Source: Bifidobacteriaceae bacterium
Lineage (GTDB): Bacteria; Actinomycetota; Actinomycetes; Actinomycetales; WQXJ01
DNA: 64,000 nt
Assembly: GCA_031270825.1 (NCBI GenBank)
Contig: JAISXH010000007.1
Location: forward strand, 1-64,000
Reading direction: 5' to 3'
A model generated the notes under the pieces. The model was not told where the DNA came from. It made no database searches and saw nothing but the letters and a program-made list of their open reading frames with translations. Positions within the stretch are counted from its first letter, which is position 1, and each line of letters opens with the position of its first letter. This document shows positions 9,238 through 18,006 of the stretch, piece by piece. The position numbers and the translations under genes are program-made.

Positions 9238-11997
9238 ATGCGAACATCCAATTCTCTGGCCGCGGCCGGGCTTGACCAGCTCGCCGATCTGGCCAGCTTC
9301 CCAAATTTGGAGCAGATCGGCGTACTCCTGGCTGTCCTTGTGCTGATCGGGCTGATTGTGCTGGCCGGCATCCGGTCGGGAGTGAAGTCGCTGCGGTCCA
9401 CGGTGGTTGATCTGACCGCCCAGCTGCAGCAGCTAAGGGCGGCGCCGCCGCCTCCCGCGCCCGCGCCGCCACCGGCGGCGGAATTACCGGCCGGTCCGCC
9501 GGCCGGTTATGGGCCGCCGCCGTTGGCGCCGCCTGAGCAGGCGCCGTTCGCCGCAGTCGTGGCCGAACCTCCGGCTCAGCCCCGCTCGCCCTACGCTCCG
9601 CCGGCGGTAAGCCTGGCAGAGCCAACGCCTGGCGCCGCCACACCGCCGCCCGACGCCGCGACGCCGCCGCCCGACGCCGCGACGCCGCCGCCTGACGGTT
9701 CACCAGCGGACAAGCCGCCGGCGCCGGCTGTTCCGGTTCCAGACAAGCCGGTGCCCCCGGCGGCGGCGCCCCAGGGCCCGGCCGCCGCCGGCGAGGCGTT
9801 GCCGAAGGCCCTCAACACCGCCGCCCGGCGGGAGATCTCGCTGGTCGGCCGGGCGTTGAAGATCCTCGACGAGTTGGAGCAGTCGGAAACCGATCCCGAC
9901 AAGTTGTTCTCGCTGTTCGCGCTGGACAATCTGATGGCCCGGATGCGGCGTGGGTCTGAGGCTCAGATGATCCTGGCCGGCCGCGACCCGGAGCGCTCGG
10001 TGCGCGAGCCGCTGTCGGTCTCGGATGTGATCCGGACCGCCTCCTCGCAGATCGAGCATTACGAGCGCATCAGAATCACCCTCGACTGGGATCCGATGAT
10101 CCGGGCCTATGCGGTGGTGCCGGCGGCACACCTGATCGCCGAACTGTTGGAGAACGCCACCTCCTTCAGCCCGGATGGCACCGCCGTCGAAGTCGGCAGC
10201 GCCAACCATTCCGGCGACGTGCTGTTGACCATTTCCGATTCGGGCGTGGGCATGAGCCCGCAGGAGCTGGCCGCCGCCAACAAGATGATGCAGGCAGGTG
10301 GCAACCCAGACGACTTGACCCATGGACGCTTGGGCGTCGCCGTGGTCGCGCGCCTGGCCGCCCGGCTTGGCGCCGCCGTCAGCTTCGCCCCTGGCCAGGG
10401 GTCGGAAGGCAACGGCACCACAGCCATAGTGCGCATCCCGGCGCAGTTGGTGGACGATCGCCCGCCGCCGGCTCAAGCGGCGCCTTCCTCCGGACAGCTG
10501 TCGCTGCCCCCGCAGCCGAAGCTGGAGCCTTCAGCGGTGACCGAATCAGCGGCCCCGGACGAATCGTTCCAACCCGTGCGCATGGACGCGCCCGCCGGCA
10601 GCGGCCTGCCCAAGCGCGGCGCCCGGACTCAGGCGCCCCGGCCAGGCAAGTCGGAGGCAAGCGCGGCCGATTCTTCGCCAGGCGCCCCGGCGCCGGGATC
10701 CGCCCCGACGGCCACACCCGGCGCCCCGCCGGCCGGAACGCCAAAGGCCGGAGCGCCGAAGGCTGCGACTCCAGGCGCCGGGACTCCGGCGGCGCCTGAC
10801 GGCGCGGCCGCCCCGTCCGGGCGAACCCCGGCGCCTCGGCACGGACCGGCGGGGCCGGATGCCGCGGCCGCAGACACGTCCGGCGGACCAGGCGGTGCCA
10901 GCCGGGCTGACTCGATAGTGCCTCTGGGAGCGCGTTTCTCACCGCTCGGCACCTCCGCCAACCCCTCGGCGACGCTGCCGCGCCACTCCTCGACAACCGC
11001 TGCCACGGCATCGGAGACCCCCAAACCCACCGTGGTGCCCTCCGCTGGCGGGCCGCCAGGTGGCACCGAACCCGCGGCGCCCTTCCCTTTCGGAGGCGCC
11101 CCGGCGGGAGCAGCCCAGCCGGCGGGGCGTGAGCCTAAGACCGCGACATCGCCAGGCTCGGGAAGGTCGGCTGTTCCGGCAGCGCCGGGCACGCCGGCGG
11201 CGCCACCGGTCAGGCGCCGGCAGACGGGCGCCAGGACGCCAGCGGGCGAGACTTTCCCGCCGGTGCCCCCGGCGCCGGGCGTGAGTCCGCCCCACACCAC
11301 CACCCCTCCGGGCGCGGGTCCTCGCCGGACCGTCCCCCCGCCGAGCGGAAGCCCGTCCCGGGCCACCCCGCCGCTGCCCGGACGGACCAGGCCGCCGGCG
11401 CCGCCTGGCGCTGTGGCGCCCCCGCCCTACGCCCCTGGCGGATTGGGGGCTTCGGCCCCGGCGCCGCCGGGACCGACGGCATCAGGACTGCCCAAGCGGG
11501 CGCCGACTTCGGCCGCCGCGCCGCCACCGCCGGGAAGCTTCCAGCCGGGAGTGGCCCGGGGTCCGGCGGCGCCTGGCGCAGTCCCGGGCAGTTTCCAGCC
11601 CGGTGCTGCCACGGCGCCGGCCGTGCCGGCCCCGAGCGGTACGGCCGGGTTCCAGACCGGCGGCACCATGGTGCCGGGCGGCGGCGCCGCCAGCAGTTCG
11701 GACACCGGCGGTTCGATCGTCGGCTCGGCGATCGCTCTGAAGGCGTCCATCCAAGAAGAAGCTCTGGCCGAACTCGCAGGCATCAATGCCTACAAGCCCG
11801 AACGCACAGAGTCGAAGCCGGCTTCCAGCCTGGCTCGCCGCCAAACCGGCCAGACGCTTCTACCAGCCCCGGCGGCGGCTCCCTCGGCGCCGCCGAAAGC
11901 GCGTGACGCGGACAGGATCCGCAGCGCGCTGTCCTCCTTCCAACTCGGCACTCGGCGTGGACGCAACGACGCCCGCGCGCCGGCGGGGAAGGGGTGA
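9238..11997 (+). CDS. cvnA: conservon CvnA-like sensor histidine kinase homologue with long Pro/Ala-rich C-terminal region
   Basis: One N-terminal TM; DPDKLFSLFALDNLMARMRRGSEAQMILAGR region; HATPase motifs ELLENATSFSPDG and ISDSGVGMS; then ~450 aa low-complexity. Confidence 0.85.
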   Translation: MRTSNSLAAAGLDQLADLASFPNLEQIGVLLAVLVLIGLIVLAGIRSGVKSLRSTVVDLTAQLQQLRAAPPPPAPAPPPAAELPAGPPAGYGPPPLAPPEQAPFAAVVAEPPAQPRSPYAPPAVSLAEPTPGAATPPPDAATPPPDAATPPPDGSPADKPPAPAVPVPDKPVPPAAAPQGPAAAGEALPKALNTAARREISLVGRALKILDELEQSETDPDKLFSLFALDNLMARMRRGSEAQMILAGRDPERSVREPLSVSDVIRTASSQIEHYERIRITLDWDPMIRAYAVVPAAHLIAELLENATSFSPDGTAVEVGSANHSGDVLLTISDSGVGMSPQELAAANKMMQAGGNPDDLTHGRLGVAVVARLAARLGAAVSFAPGQGSEGNGTTAIVRIPAQLVDDRPPPAQAAPSSGQLSLPPQPKLEPSAVTESAAPDESFQPVRMDAPAGSGLPKRGARTQAPRPGKSEASAADSSPGAPAPGSAPTATPGAPPAGTPKAGAPKAATPGAGTPAAPDGAAAPSGRTPAPRHGPAGPDAAAADTSGGPGGASRADSIVPLGARFSPLGTSANPSATLPRHSSTTAATASETPKPTVVPSAGGPPGGTEPAAPFPFGGAPAGAAQPAGREPKTATSPGSGRSAVPAAPGTPAAPPVRRRQTGARTPAGETFPPVPPAPGVSPPHTTTPPGAGPRRTVPPPSGSPSRATPPLPGRTRPPAPPGAVAPPPYAPGGLGASAPAPPGPTASGLPKRAPTSAAAPPPPGSFQPGVARGPAAPGAVPGSFQPGAATAPAVPAPSGTAGFQTGGTMVPGGGAASSSDTGGSIVGSAIALKASIQEEALAELAGINAYKPERTESKPASSLARRQTGQTLLPAPAAAPSAPPKARDADRIRSALSSFQLGTRRGRNDARAPAGKG
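9640..9698 (+). repeat. 21-bp tandem repeat inside cvnA (TPPPDAA heptapeptide)
   Basis: acaccgccgcccgacgccgcg / acgccgccgcccgacgccgcg / acgccgccgcctgacgg. Confidence 0.85.
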
Positions 11998-12067
11998 GAC
12001 CAGCCATGATCCATCATTCCGAATCGAAGACTGAACTGAATGTCATGTCCATCCAAGGAGAACTCAG

Positions 12068-12523
12068 ATGACCACCAACTATCAAACCGGGGAGAATAGA
12101 CAGGATCTGACCTGGCTCCTTGACTCGTTCGTCCGTTCGACCCCGGGAGCCCGTTTGGGCGTCGTGGTCAGCGCTGACGGCCTGCTGATGACAATGTCCG
12201 GCGGCGCGGACCGGACCGTCGGCGACATCATGGCGGCGATCTGCTCCGGCATGTCCTCGCTCGCCCGCGGCGCCGGACGGGAACTGGGAATCGGCCGTGA
12301 CCGCCAATCGGTCATCGAGTACGAAGAAGGCTTCGTCATGCTGATGTCGATCTCGTACGGATCGGTGTTGGCGGTGCTGTGCGAGCCTGACTCCGATGTC
12401 GGCCTGGTCGGCTATGAGATGGCGACCTTGGTGGGACGCGCCGAGTCCTTCCTGACTCCGCAGTTGATCGCTGAGATGCGGGACGCGCTGCCCACCACCG
12501 GCACCGTGCGGGGTGGCCGATGA
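12068..12523 (+). CDS. cvnB: roadblock/LC7 domain protein (CvnB)
   Basis: LTWLLDSFVRSTPGARLGVVVSADGLLMTMSGG and downstream roadblock pattern. Confidence 0.92.
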   Translation: MTTNYQTGENRQDLTWLLDSFVRSTPGARLGVVVSADGLLMTMSGGADRTVGDIMAAICSGMSSLARGAGRELGIGRDRQSVIEYEEGFVMLMSISYGSVLAVLCEPDSDVGLVGYEMATLVGRAESFLTPQLIAEMRDALPTTGTVRGGR

Positions 12524-13182
12524 TGCCACCCCCCGCGCAGCGACGCCCCATGCCGCGCCGGACGCCCGCCGAATCGGGCGGCTTGGCTGAGCGAACCTTT
12601 GAGTCGCTCGCTTCCCCAGCCAAGACCGAGGTCCAGGCGCCTGGTGGCGCCGGGGCGCGCCGGGCGGCCCACCCGCGCAGCTCGACGCCGTCCAGCCACC
12701 CGACGGCCGAGCCGCCGGGCGCCCGGCAGTCGGCGCCGGCTTCGCCCCGCCGCCGTCCCCGGCGGCGGATCGAGGATGAGGCCCGGGTGTCTTTGCCGGT
12801 TGAAGACGTGGCCTCGGTCAGACCGTTCGTGGTCACCGGGGGACGCACCCAGGCCAGCACCGACACCCGCCTTGAGTCGATCCTCGAAGTCGCCAACGAG
12901 CAGTGGATGGCGGATAAAGGGACGACCCTGTCGCCTGAGGAGGCCGCCATCGTGCGGCAAATCGCCACTGCCTACCTGACCGTGGCTGAAGTATCCGCGC
13001 ACCTGAAACTGCCGGTGGGAGTTGTCAAGGTGCTTGTTTCTGACCTGGCCGAGGCCGGCGTCCTGGTGGTGCATGACACCATGGCGGGCGGCGGCGGAGG
13101 CGTCGATTCGGGCGGCCCCGTCTCGCGCGAACAAACCCTGGAGCTACTGGAGAGTGTTCTAAATGCAATATCCAAACTATGA
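12520..13182 (+). CDS. cvnC: DUF742 protein (CvnC)
   Basis: VRPFVVTGGRTQ and LTVAEVSAHLKLPVGVVKVLVSDLAEAGVLVVH signatures. Confidence 0.92.
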   Translation: MMPPPAQRRPMPRRTPAESGGLAERTFESLASPAKTEVQAPGGAGARRAAHPRSSTPSSHPTAEPPGARQSAPASPRRRPRRRIEDEARVSLPVEDVASVRPFVVTGGRTQASTDTRLESILEVANEQWMADKGTTLSPEEAAIVRQIATAYLTVAEVSAHLKLPVGVVKVLVSDLAEAGVLVVHDTMAGGGGGVDSGGPVSREQTLELLESVLNAISKL

Positions 13183-13768
13183 GCCGAGCCAAGGCGCTAC
13201 CGTGACGCGGCCCAAGCCCCCCACAGTCGTCAAGATCGTGGTGGCTGGCGGCTTCGCCGTCGGCAAAACCACCTTCATCGGCGCGGTCTCGGATATTGAG
13301 CCGTTGAACACAGAAGCCGACATGACCGAACACTCCCTGGGAGTGGACGATGCCGGTCGGCGGGCCGCCCAAAAAGAGACCACCACGGTGGCCATGGACT
13401 TCGGGCGCATCGCCCTTGGCGATTCGCTTTGGCTGTACTTGTTCGGCACGCCGGGCCAAGAGCGTTTCCTGTTCATGTGGGACGATCTGGTCCGGGGCGC
13501 CATAGGCGCCGTCGTGTTGGTGGACACCGACCGTCTGGACCAGGGTTTCACGGCCGTCGACTACTTCGAGTCGCGGGGCATCCCCTTCGTGGTTGTCATC
13601 AACTGCTTTGACGGGATCGCCCGCCACACGCTCGAAGACGTGCGCGACGCCCTGGCTGTCGGCTCCGACATACCGGTGATGTACTCGGATGCGCGCTCCC
13701 GCGAAGCCGCCAAGCAGGCTCTGGTCGCAGTGGTGCGCGTGGCAATGGATAGGCTGCGCAATGCTTGA
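13163..13768 (+). CDS. cvnD: conservon Ras-like GTPase (CvnD)
   Basis: Walker A GGFAVGKTT, G3 GTPGQERF, G4-like VINCFD. Confidence 0.93.
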   Translation: MQYPNYEPSQGATVTRPKPPTVVKIVVAGGFAVGKTTFIGAVSDIEPLNTEADMTEHSLGVDDAGRRAAQKETTTVAMDFGRIALGDSLWLYLFGTPGQERFLFMWDDLVRGAIGAVVLVDTDRLDQGFTAVDYFESRGIPFVVVINCFDGIARHTLEDVRDALAVGSDIPVMYSDARSREAAKQALVAVVRVAMDRLRNA

Positions 13769-15182
13769 TCGCAAAACCCGCATAGGGCAGGAACGGCGCG
13801 TCGGCGTGGACGAGTTGTTCTTCTCCTGCACCGACCGAAAAGGCGTCATCACCGCGGCCAACTCGGTGTTCGCCAGACTGTCGGCCTTCCCCCGCGATGA
13901 GTTGATGGGCGCTCCCCACAACCTGATTCGCAACCCGCTCATGCCGGGCGGAGCGTTCAAGCTGATGTGGGACACCCTCCTGGGCGGGAAACCGTTCGCC
14001 GCCTATGTCAAGAACCTGGCCAAAGACGGATTCGACTACCAGGTTTTCGCCACGGTCACCCCCATGGGCAGCGGGTTCTTGTCGGTCCGGTCCTCGCCGC
14101 GCTATGAACCGCTGTGGAACGCGGCCTTGTCGCTCTATGGCCAGACCCTGCCGATCGAAGCCGAAGCCAAGCAAAACGGCGCCAACCGCTCCCAGACGGC
14201 CACCGCCGGCCTGGGGGCATTGGCCGGGATGCTGGCGGACGCCGGCTTCCCCTCCTATGACGAGTTCATGTACACGGCCTTGCCGGCCGAAACCCAGACC
14301 CGGGTGGCCTTGTCGGCTCGGCGCACCTACCGGCCGGAGGCCCGCGGCGACATCGCCGACATCCTCAACAACGCGGTCGCCATGGATGAGCTGATCGGCC
14401 ACCTGCTCGGTCGCCTGGACGCGCTCCAGCACCTGGCGGAGGCCTTGCAGGCCGGTTCCAAACAACTCGGCGGCACGGTGGCGACCCTGGCTCAGGTCAC
14501 CCAGGTGGCTTTGGACGCCTCGCAGCGGGTGGCCGCGCACGCGCCCATCCTGGTCTCCACCGCCAACGCCATGACCCAGGTCGGCGCCGGGACCGAACAC
14601 GTGGTCACGCCCTTGCCCGAGCGTCTGGCGCAGGTCCGCCTAGGAGTCATGGAGCTCCGGTTCCGCATCGCTTTGGCCCAGTTGCACAACGACATGGTGA
14701 TCAACTTCGCTTTGGAGAACTTGGACGGGTTCGCGCCGCCGGAGGGCTTCCTTTACGTGCCCCTGCTTTGCTATGCCTTGGCCGATGACGTCGAGGCGGT
14801 TTCGTCGGGATTGGAGGGCGCCCAGCAGGTCCTGACCGATGTCGGCCGTCACGTCGAATCGGCCGGCGCCAGCTTGGGCCAGTTCCAGAAGTTCCTTTCG
14901 GCCTGGCGTATCCAGGTGCCGAAGTACGGCGTCTCGCCCCAGCTCGGGCATCTGGTTGGACCGATCGACGAGCGCCTGCACGAATCGCACGAGGAATTGA
15001 GTTCATTGCGCTCCCTGGCCAGGGCCTGTATCGATGAGGCCCGGCCCTTCGACCGGGTGCCCATGGAAGAGATCTTGGGTCGGATCAACGCAGCCGCCCG
15101 GCACCTGATCTCCGACAATTACGACCACACCCAGGCTGTGTTCAATTCGATGGGTCTCGTGATGCCGAGGGGTGTGAGATGA
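13761..15182 (+). CDS. PAS-domain protein (Aer-like PAS) with helical C-terminal region
   Basis: DELFFSCTDRKGVITAANSVFARLSAFPRDELMGAPHNLIRNPLMPGGAFKLMWDTLLGGKPFAAYVKNLAKDGFDYQVFATVTP; start ATG 13761 overlaps cvnD stop. Confidence 0.8.
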   Translation: MLDRKTRIGQERRVGVDELFFSCTDRKGVITAANSVFARLSAFPRDELMGAPHNLIRNPLMPGGAFKLMWDTLLGGKPFAAYVKNLAKDGFDYQVFATVTPMGSGFLSVRSSPRYEPLWNAALSLYGQTLPIEAEAKQNGANRSQTATAGLGALAGMLADAGFPSYDEFMYTALPAETQTRVALSARRTYRPEARGDIADILNNAVAMDELIGHLLGRLDALQHLAEALQAGSKQLGGTVATLAQVTQVALDASQRVAAHAPILVSTANAMTQVGAGTEHVVTPLPERLAQVRLGVMELRFRIALAQLHNDMVINFALENLDGFAPPEGFLYVPLLCYALADDVEAVSSGLEGAQQVLTDVGRHVESAGASLGQFQKFLSAWRIQVPKYGVSPQLGHLVGPIDERLHESHEELSSLRSLARACIDEARPFDRVPMEEILGRINAAARHLISDNYDHTQAVFNSMGLVMPRGVR

Positions 15183-16855
15183 GCGCACTGGAACAAACCC
15201 TGCTGTCGCGGGGATTGGTTTCTAAAGATCAGCTTGACCAGGCGGTCCGCCATCAGAGCCTGGAGGGTGTGACTCTGGGGCAGGCGCTGGTCTCGACTGG
15301 CGTCCTGACCGAGGAAGACCTCATCCCGGTCCTGGCCGAGGCGGCCGGGCTGCGTTTTGTCGACATCGACGTTTATCCTGTCGACGCCCGCGTGGCGGCG
15401 TCCGTCCCGGGCGCCATTTGCCGCCGTCACCTGCTCCTGCCGGTGGCCAAAGAGGGCGACACGGTGTTGTTGGCCATGGCCGAGCCCGGCAACATCGTGG
15501 CCATCGATGACGTCCGGTCCTACCTCGGCGCCGCCGTGGCGCCGGTGGTGGCCCAGCGCGGCGCTTTGGAACGAGCCATCAAGCGCTGGGTCCGCTCCGA
15601 TTCGGAGATCGACTCGATCGGCCAGACCATCGACTCCGTCGCCCGCGAGGAGCAAAGAGACCTCACCGCGGTGACGGAAACCGTCTCCGAGGATTCGCCG
15701 GTGGTCCGGTGGGTCCACCTGTTGATTTCCCAAGCGATCCACGACTCCTGCTCTGACATCCACCTGGAGCCGGAGGAACACGATCTCAGGGTCCGCTACC
15801 GGATCGACGGCGTTCTCCACGAGATGCAGAACGCCCCCAAGTCGATTCAGTCGCAGGTCATCTCGCGCATCAAGATCATGGCCAACATCGACATCGCCGA
15901 ACGACGCAAGCCGCAGGACGGCCGCATCTCGATCGCCGTCGACGGCGCCAGCGTGGACCTTCGCGTCGCCACCTTGCCGACGGTCTGGGGCGAGAAGGTC
16001 GTCATGCGAATTCTCAACACTTCCGCGGTCGAAGTGGACCTGCGCAAGCTGTCTTTCTCGGATGACTCGTTCGACAAGTTCAAAGCCTCCTACACCAAGC
16101 CCTACGGCATGATCCTGGCCACCGGCCCGACCGGTTCCGGCAAGTCGACCACGCTCTACGCCGCTATTCGCGAGATCTCCCGGCCCGATGTCAACATCAT
16201 CACGATTGAGGACCCGGTCGAATACCGCATGACCGGCATCAACCAAATCCAAGTCAACCCCAAGGCGGGGCTGACTTTCGCTTCGGCGCTGCGCTCGATC
16301 CTGCGGGCCGATCCCGATGTGGTGCTAGTGGGCGAGATCCGCGACGGCGAGACCGCCAAGATCGCCGTCGAGGCGGCGCTGACCGGCCACCTGGTGCTGT
16401 CCACTCTGCACACCAACGATGCGCCCTCGGCCGTCACCCGCCTGACCGAGATGGGGATCGAGCCCTTCTTGGTGGCCTCGGCGCTGGACTGTGTTGTGGC
16501 CCAGCGCTTGGCCCGCCGGCTCTGCGAACGCTGCCGCCAGCCTTTCGCCGTGACCGAGGCGGAAATCAAAACGCTCCAGACCGATTGGGTGTTCAAGGAG
16601 CCGCCGCCGACCCAGCTTTACCGTCCGACCGGCTGTTCGGTCTGCGCCAACACCGGTTTCAAAGGCCGCATGGCCGTCCACGAAGTTATGAACATGTCCA
16701 AGGAGTTGGAGCACTTGACCGCTCTGCGCAAGTCCACCCGCGAACTCAACGAGCTGGCTGCCGAACAAGGCATGATCTCGTTGCGTCAGGACGGCTGGGG
16801 CAAGGTGGCCAAAGGCATGACCTCCGTCGAAGAGCTATTAAGGGTGGTGGCTTAG
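15179..16855 (+). CDS. pilB: type IV pilus assembly ATPase PilB with MshEN-like N-terminal domain
   Basis: Walker A ATGPTGSGKSTTLYA, EDPVEYRM, VGEIRDGETA, tetracysteine zinc motif CERCRQ...CSVC. Confidence 0.95.
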   Translation: MSALEQTLLSRGLVSKDQLDQAVRHQSLEGVTLGQALVSTGVLTEEDLIPVLAEAAGLRFVDIDVYPVDARVAASVPGAICRRHLLLPVAKEGDTVLLAMAEPGNIVAIDDVRSYLGAAVAPVVAQRGALERAIKRWVRSDSEIDSIGQTIDSVAREEQRDLTAVTETVSEDSPVVRWVHLLISQAIHDSCSDIHLEPEEHDLRVRYRIDGVLHEMQNAPKSIQSQVISRIKIMANIDIAERRKPQDGRISIAVDGASVDLRVATLPTVWGEKVVMRILNTSAVEVDLRKLSFSDDSFDKFKASYTKPYGMILATGPTGSGKSTTLYAAIREISRPDVNIITIEDPVEYRMTGINQIQVNPKAGLTFASALRSILRADPDVVLVGEIRDGETAKIAVEAALTGHLVLSTLHTNDAPSAVTRLTEMGIEPFLVASALDCVVAQRLARRLCERCRQPFAVTEAEIKTLQTDWVFKEPPPTQLYRPTGCSVCANTGFKGRMAVHEVMNMSKELEHLTALRKSTRELNELAAEQGMISLRQDGWGKVAKGMTSVEELLRVVA

Positions 16856-16857
16856 CA

Positions 16858-18000
16858 ATGACCGAAGCTTATCCCGCTGGAGCGGGCCTGGACCTGATCC
16901 AAGCGCTGGAGGAAGCGGCCGCCTTGGGCGCCTCCGACCTGCACTTGACGGCCCTGCTGCCGCCGATCATCCGGCAGTCCGGCAATCTCACGCCGCTGCC
17001 CGGTTACACGGCGCCGGGCGAAGACGCGCTCTACGAGCAGCTGATGGGGATGATCAACCGCAATCAGCAGGACCGCTTCGAGCGCGAGCTGGAACTGGAC
17101 TATTCCTATCAGGTGCCCTCGGGACGGATGTTCCGCTGCAACCTGTTCTGGGACCGCGGTTCCATCTCGGCGGCCTTCCGCGTCATCCCGGACAAGATCC
17201 TGCCGCTGGAGGAACTGCGCATTCCCGGCGTGGTCAAGACCTTCTCCGGACTGCCGCGCGGCCTGGTGCTGGTCTGCGGCCCGACCGGATCAGGCAAGTC
17301 GACCACGTTGGCGGCGATCATCGACCTGGCCAACCGCACCCGCTCTGGCCACGTTCTGACGATTGAGGACCCGATCGAGTTCCAACACACCTCCAACCGC
17401 TGCCTGGTGGCGCAACGCGAGGTGGGTGTCGACACGCTCTCCTTCTCCGAGGCCCTGAAGCACGCTTTGCGTCAGGACCCCGACATCATCCTGGTCGGCG
17501 AGATGCGCGACAAGGAAACCATGGAGATAGCCCTGCGGGCGGCCGAGACCGGCCACCTGGTCTTCGCCACCTTGCACACCCAGGGCGTGGCCCAATCGAT
17601 CAACCGCATGGTTGACCAATTCGACTCCGTCCAACAGGACCAGGTGCGCGCCCAGCTGGCCATCACCATCCAAGGGGTGTTGTCGCAAACGCTCTGCCGC
17701 CGCGCCGACGGCCGCGGCCGGGTGGTCGCCACCGAGCTGATGCGCGCCACGCCCGCCATTCGATCCATGATTCGTGAGAACAAGCTGCATCAGATCTACT
17801 CGACCTTGCACTCCGGCAAGGAAGAGGGCATGCACACTTTGGACCAGTCGCTGGCGGAGTTGGTCCGCCAGGGCGACATCACCTTCGAGGAGGGCCTGGA
17901 AACGGCCCGCCAGCCGGAAGAATTCGCCCGCCTGCTCGGCCGGACCACTCGGGTCCCGCAGGGCGCAGCCGGGTTGAACAGCCCCTTTGGAAGGATGTGA
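16858..18000 (+). CDS. pilT: type IV pilus retraction ATPase PilT
   Basis: ORF track start 16585 is over-extended; ATG 16858 begins MTEAYPAGAGLDL; Walker A CGPTGSGKSTTLAA, EDPIEFQH, VGEMRDKETMEIALRAAETGHLVFATLHT. Confidence 0.95.
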   Translation: MTEAYPAGAGLDLIQALEEAAALGASDLHLTALLPPIIRQSGNLTPLPGYTAPGEDALYEQLMGMINRNQQDRFERELELDYSYQVPSGRMFRCNLFWDRGSISAAFRVIPDKILPLEELRIPGVVKTFSGLPRGLVLVCGPTGSGKSTTLAAIIDLANRTRSGHVLTIEDPIEFQHTSNRCLVAQREVGVDTLSFSEALKHALRQDPDIILVGEMRDKETMEIALRAAETGHLVFATLHTQGVAQSINRMVDQFDSVQQDQVRAQLAITIQGVLSQTLCRRADGRGRVVATELMRATPAIRSMIRENKLHQIYSTLHSGKEEGMHTLDQSLAELVRQGDITFEEGLETARQPEEFARLLGRTTRVPQGAAGLNSPFGRM

Positions 18001-18006
18001 CCCCCC

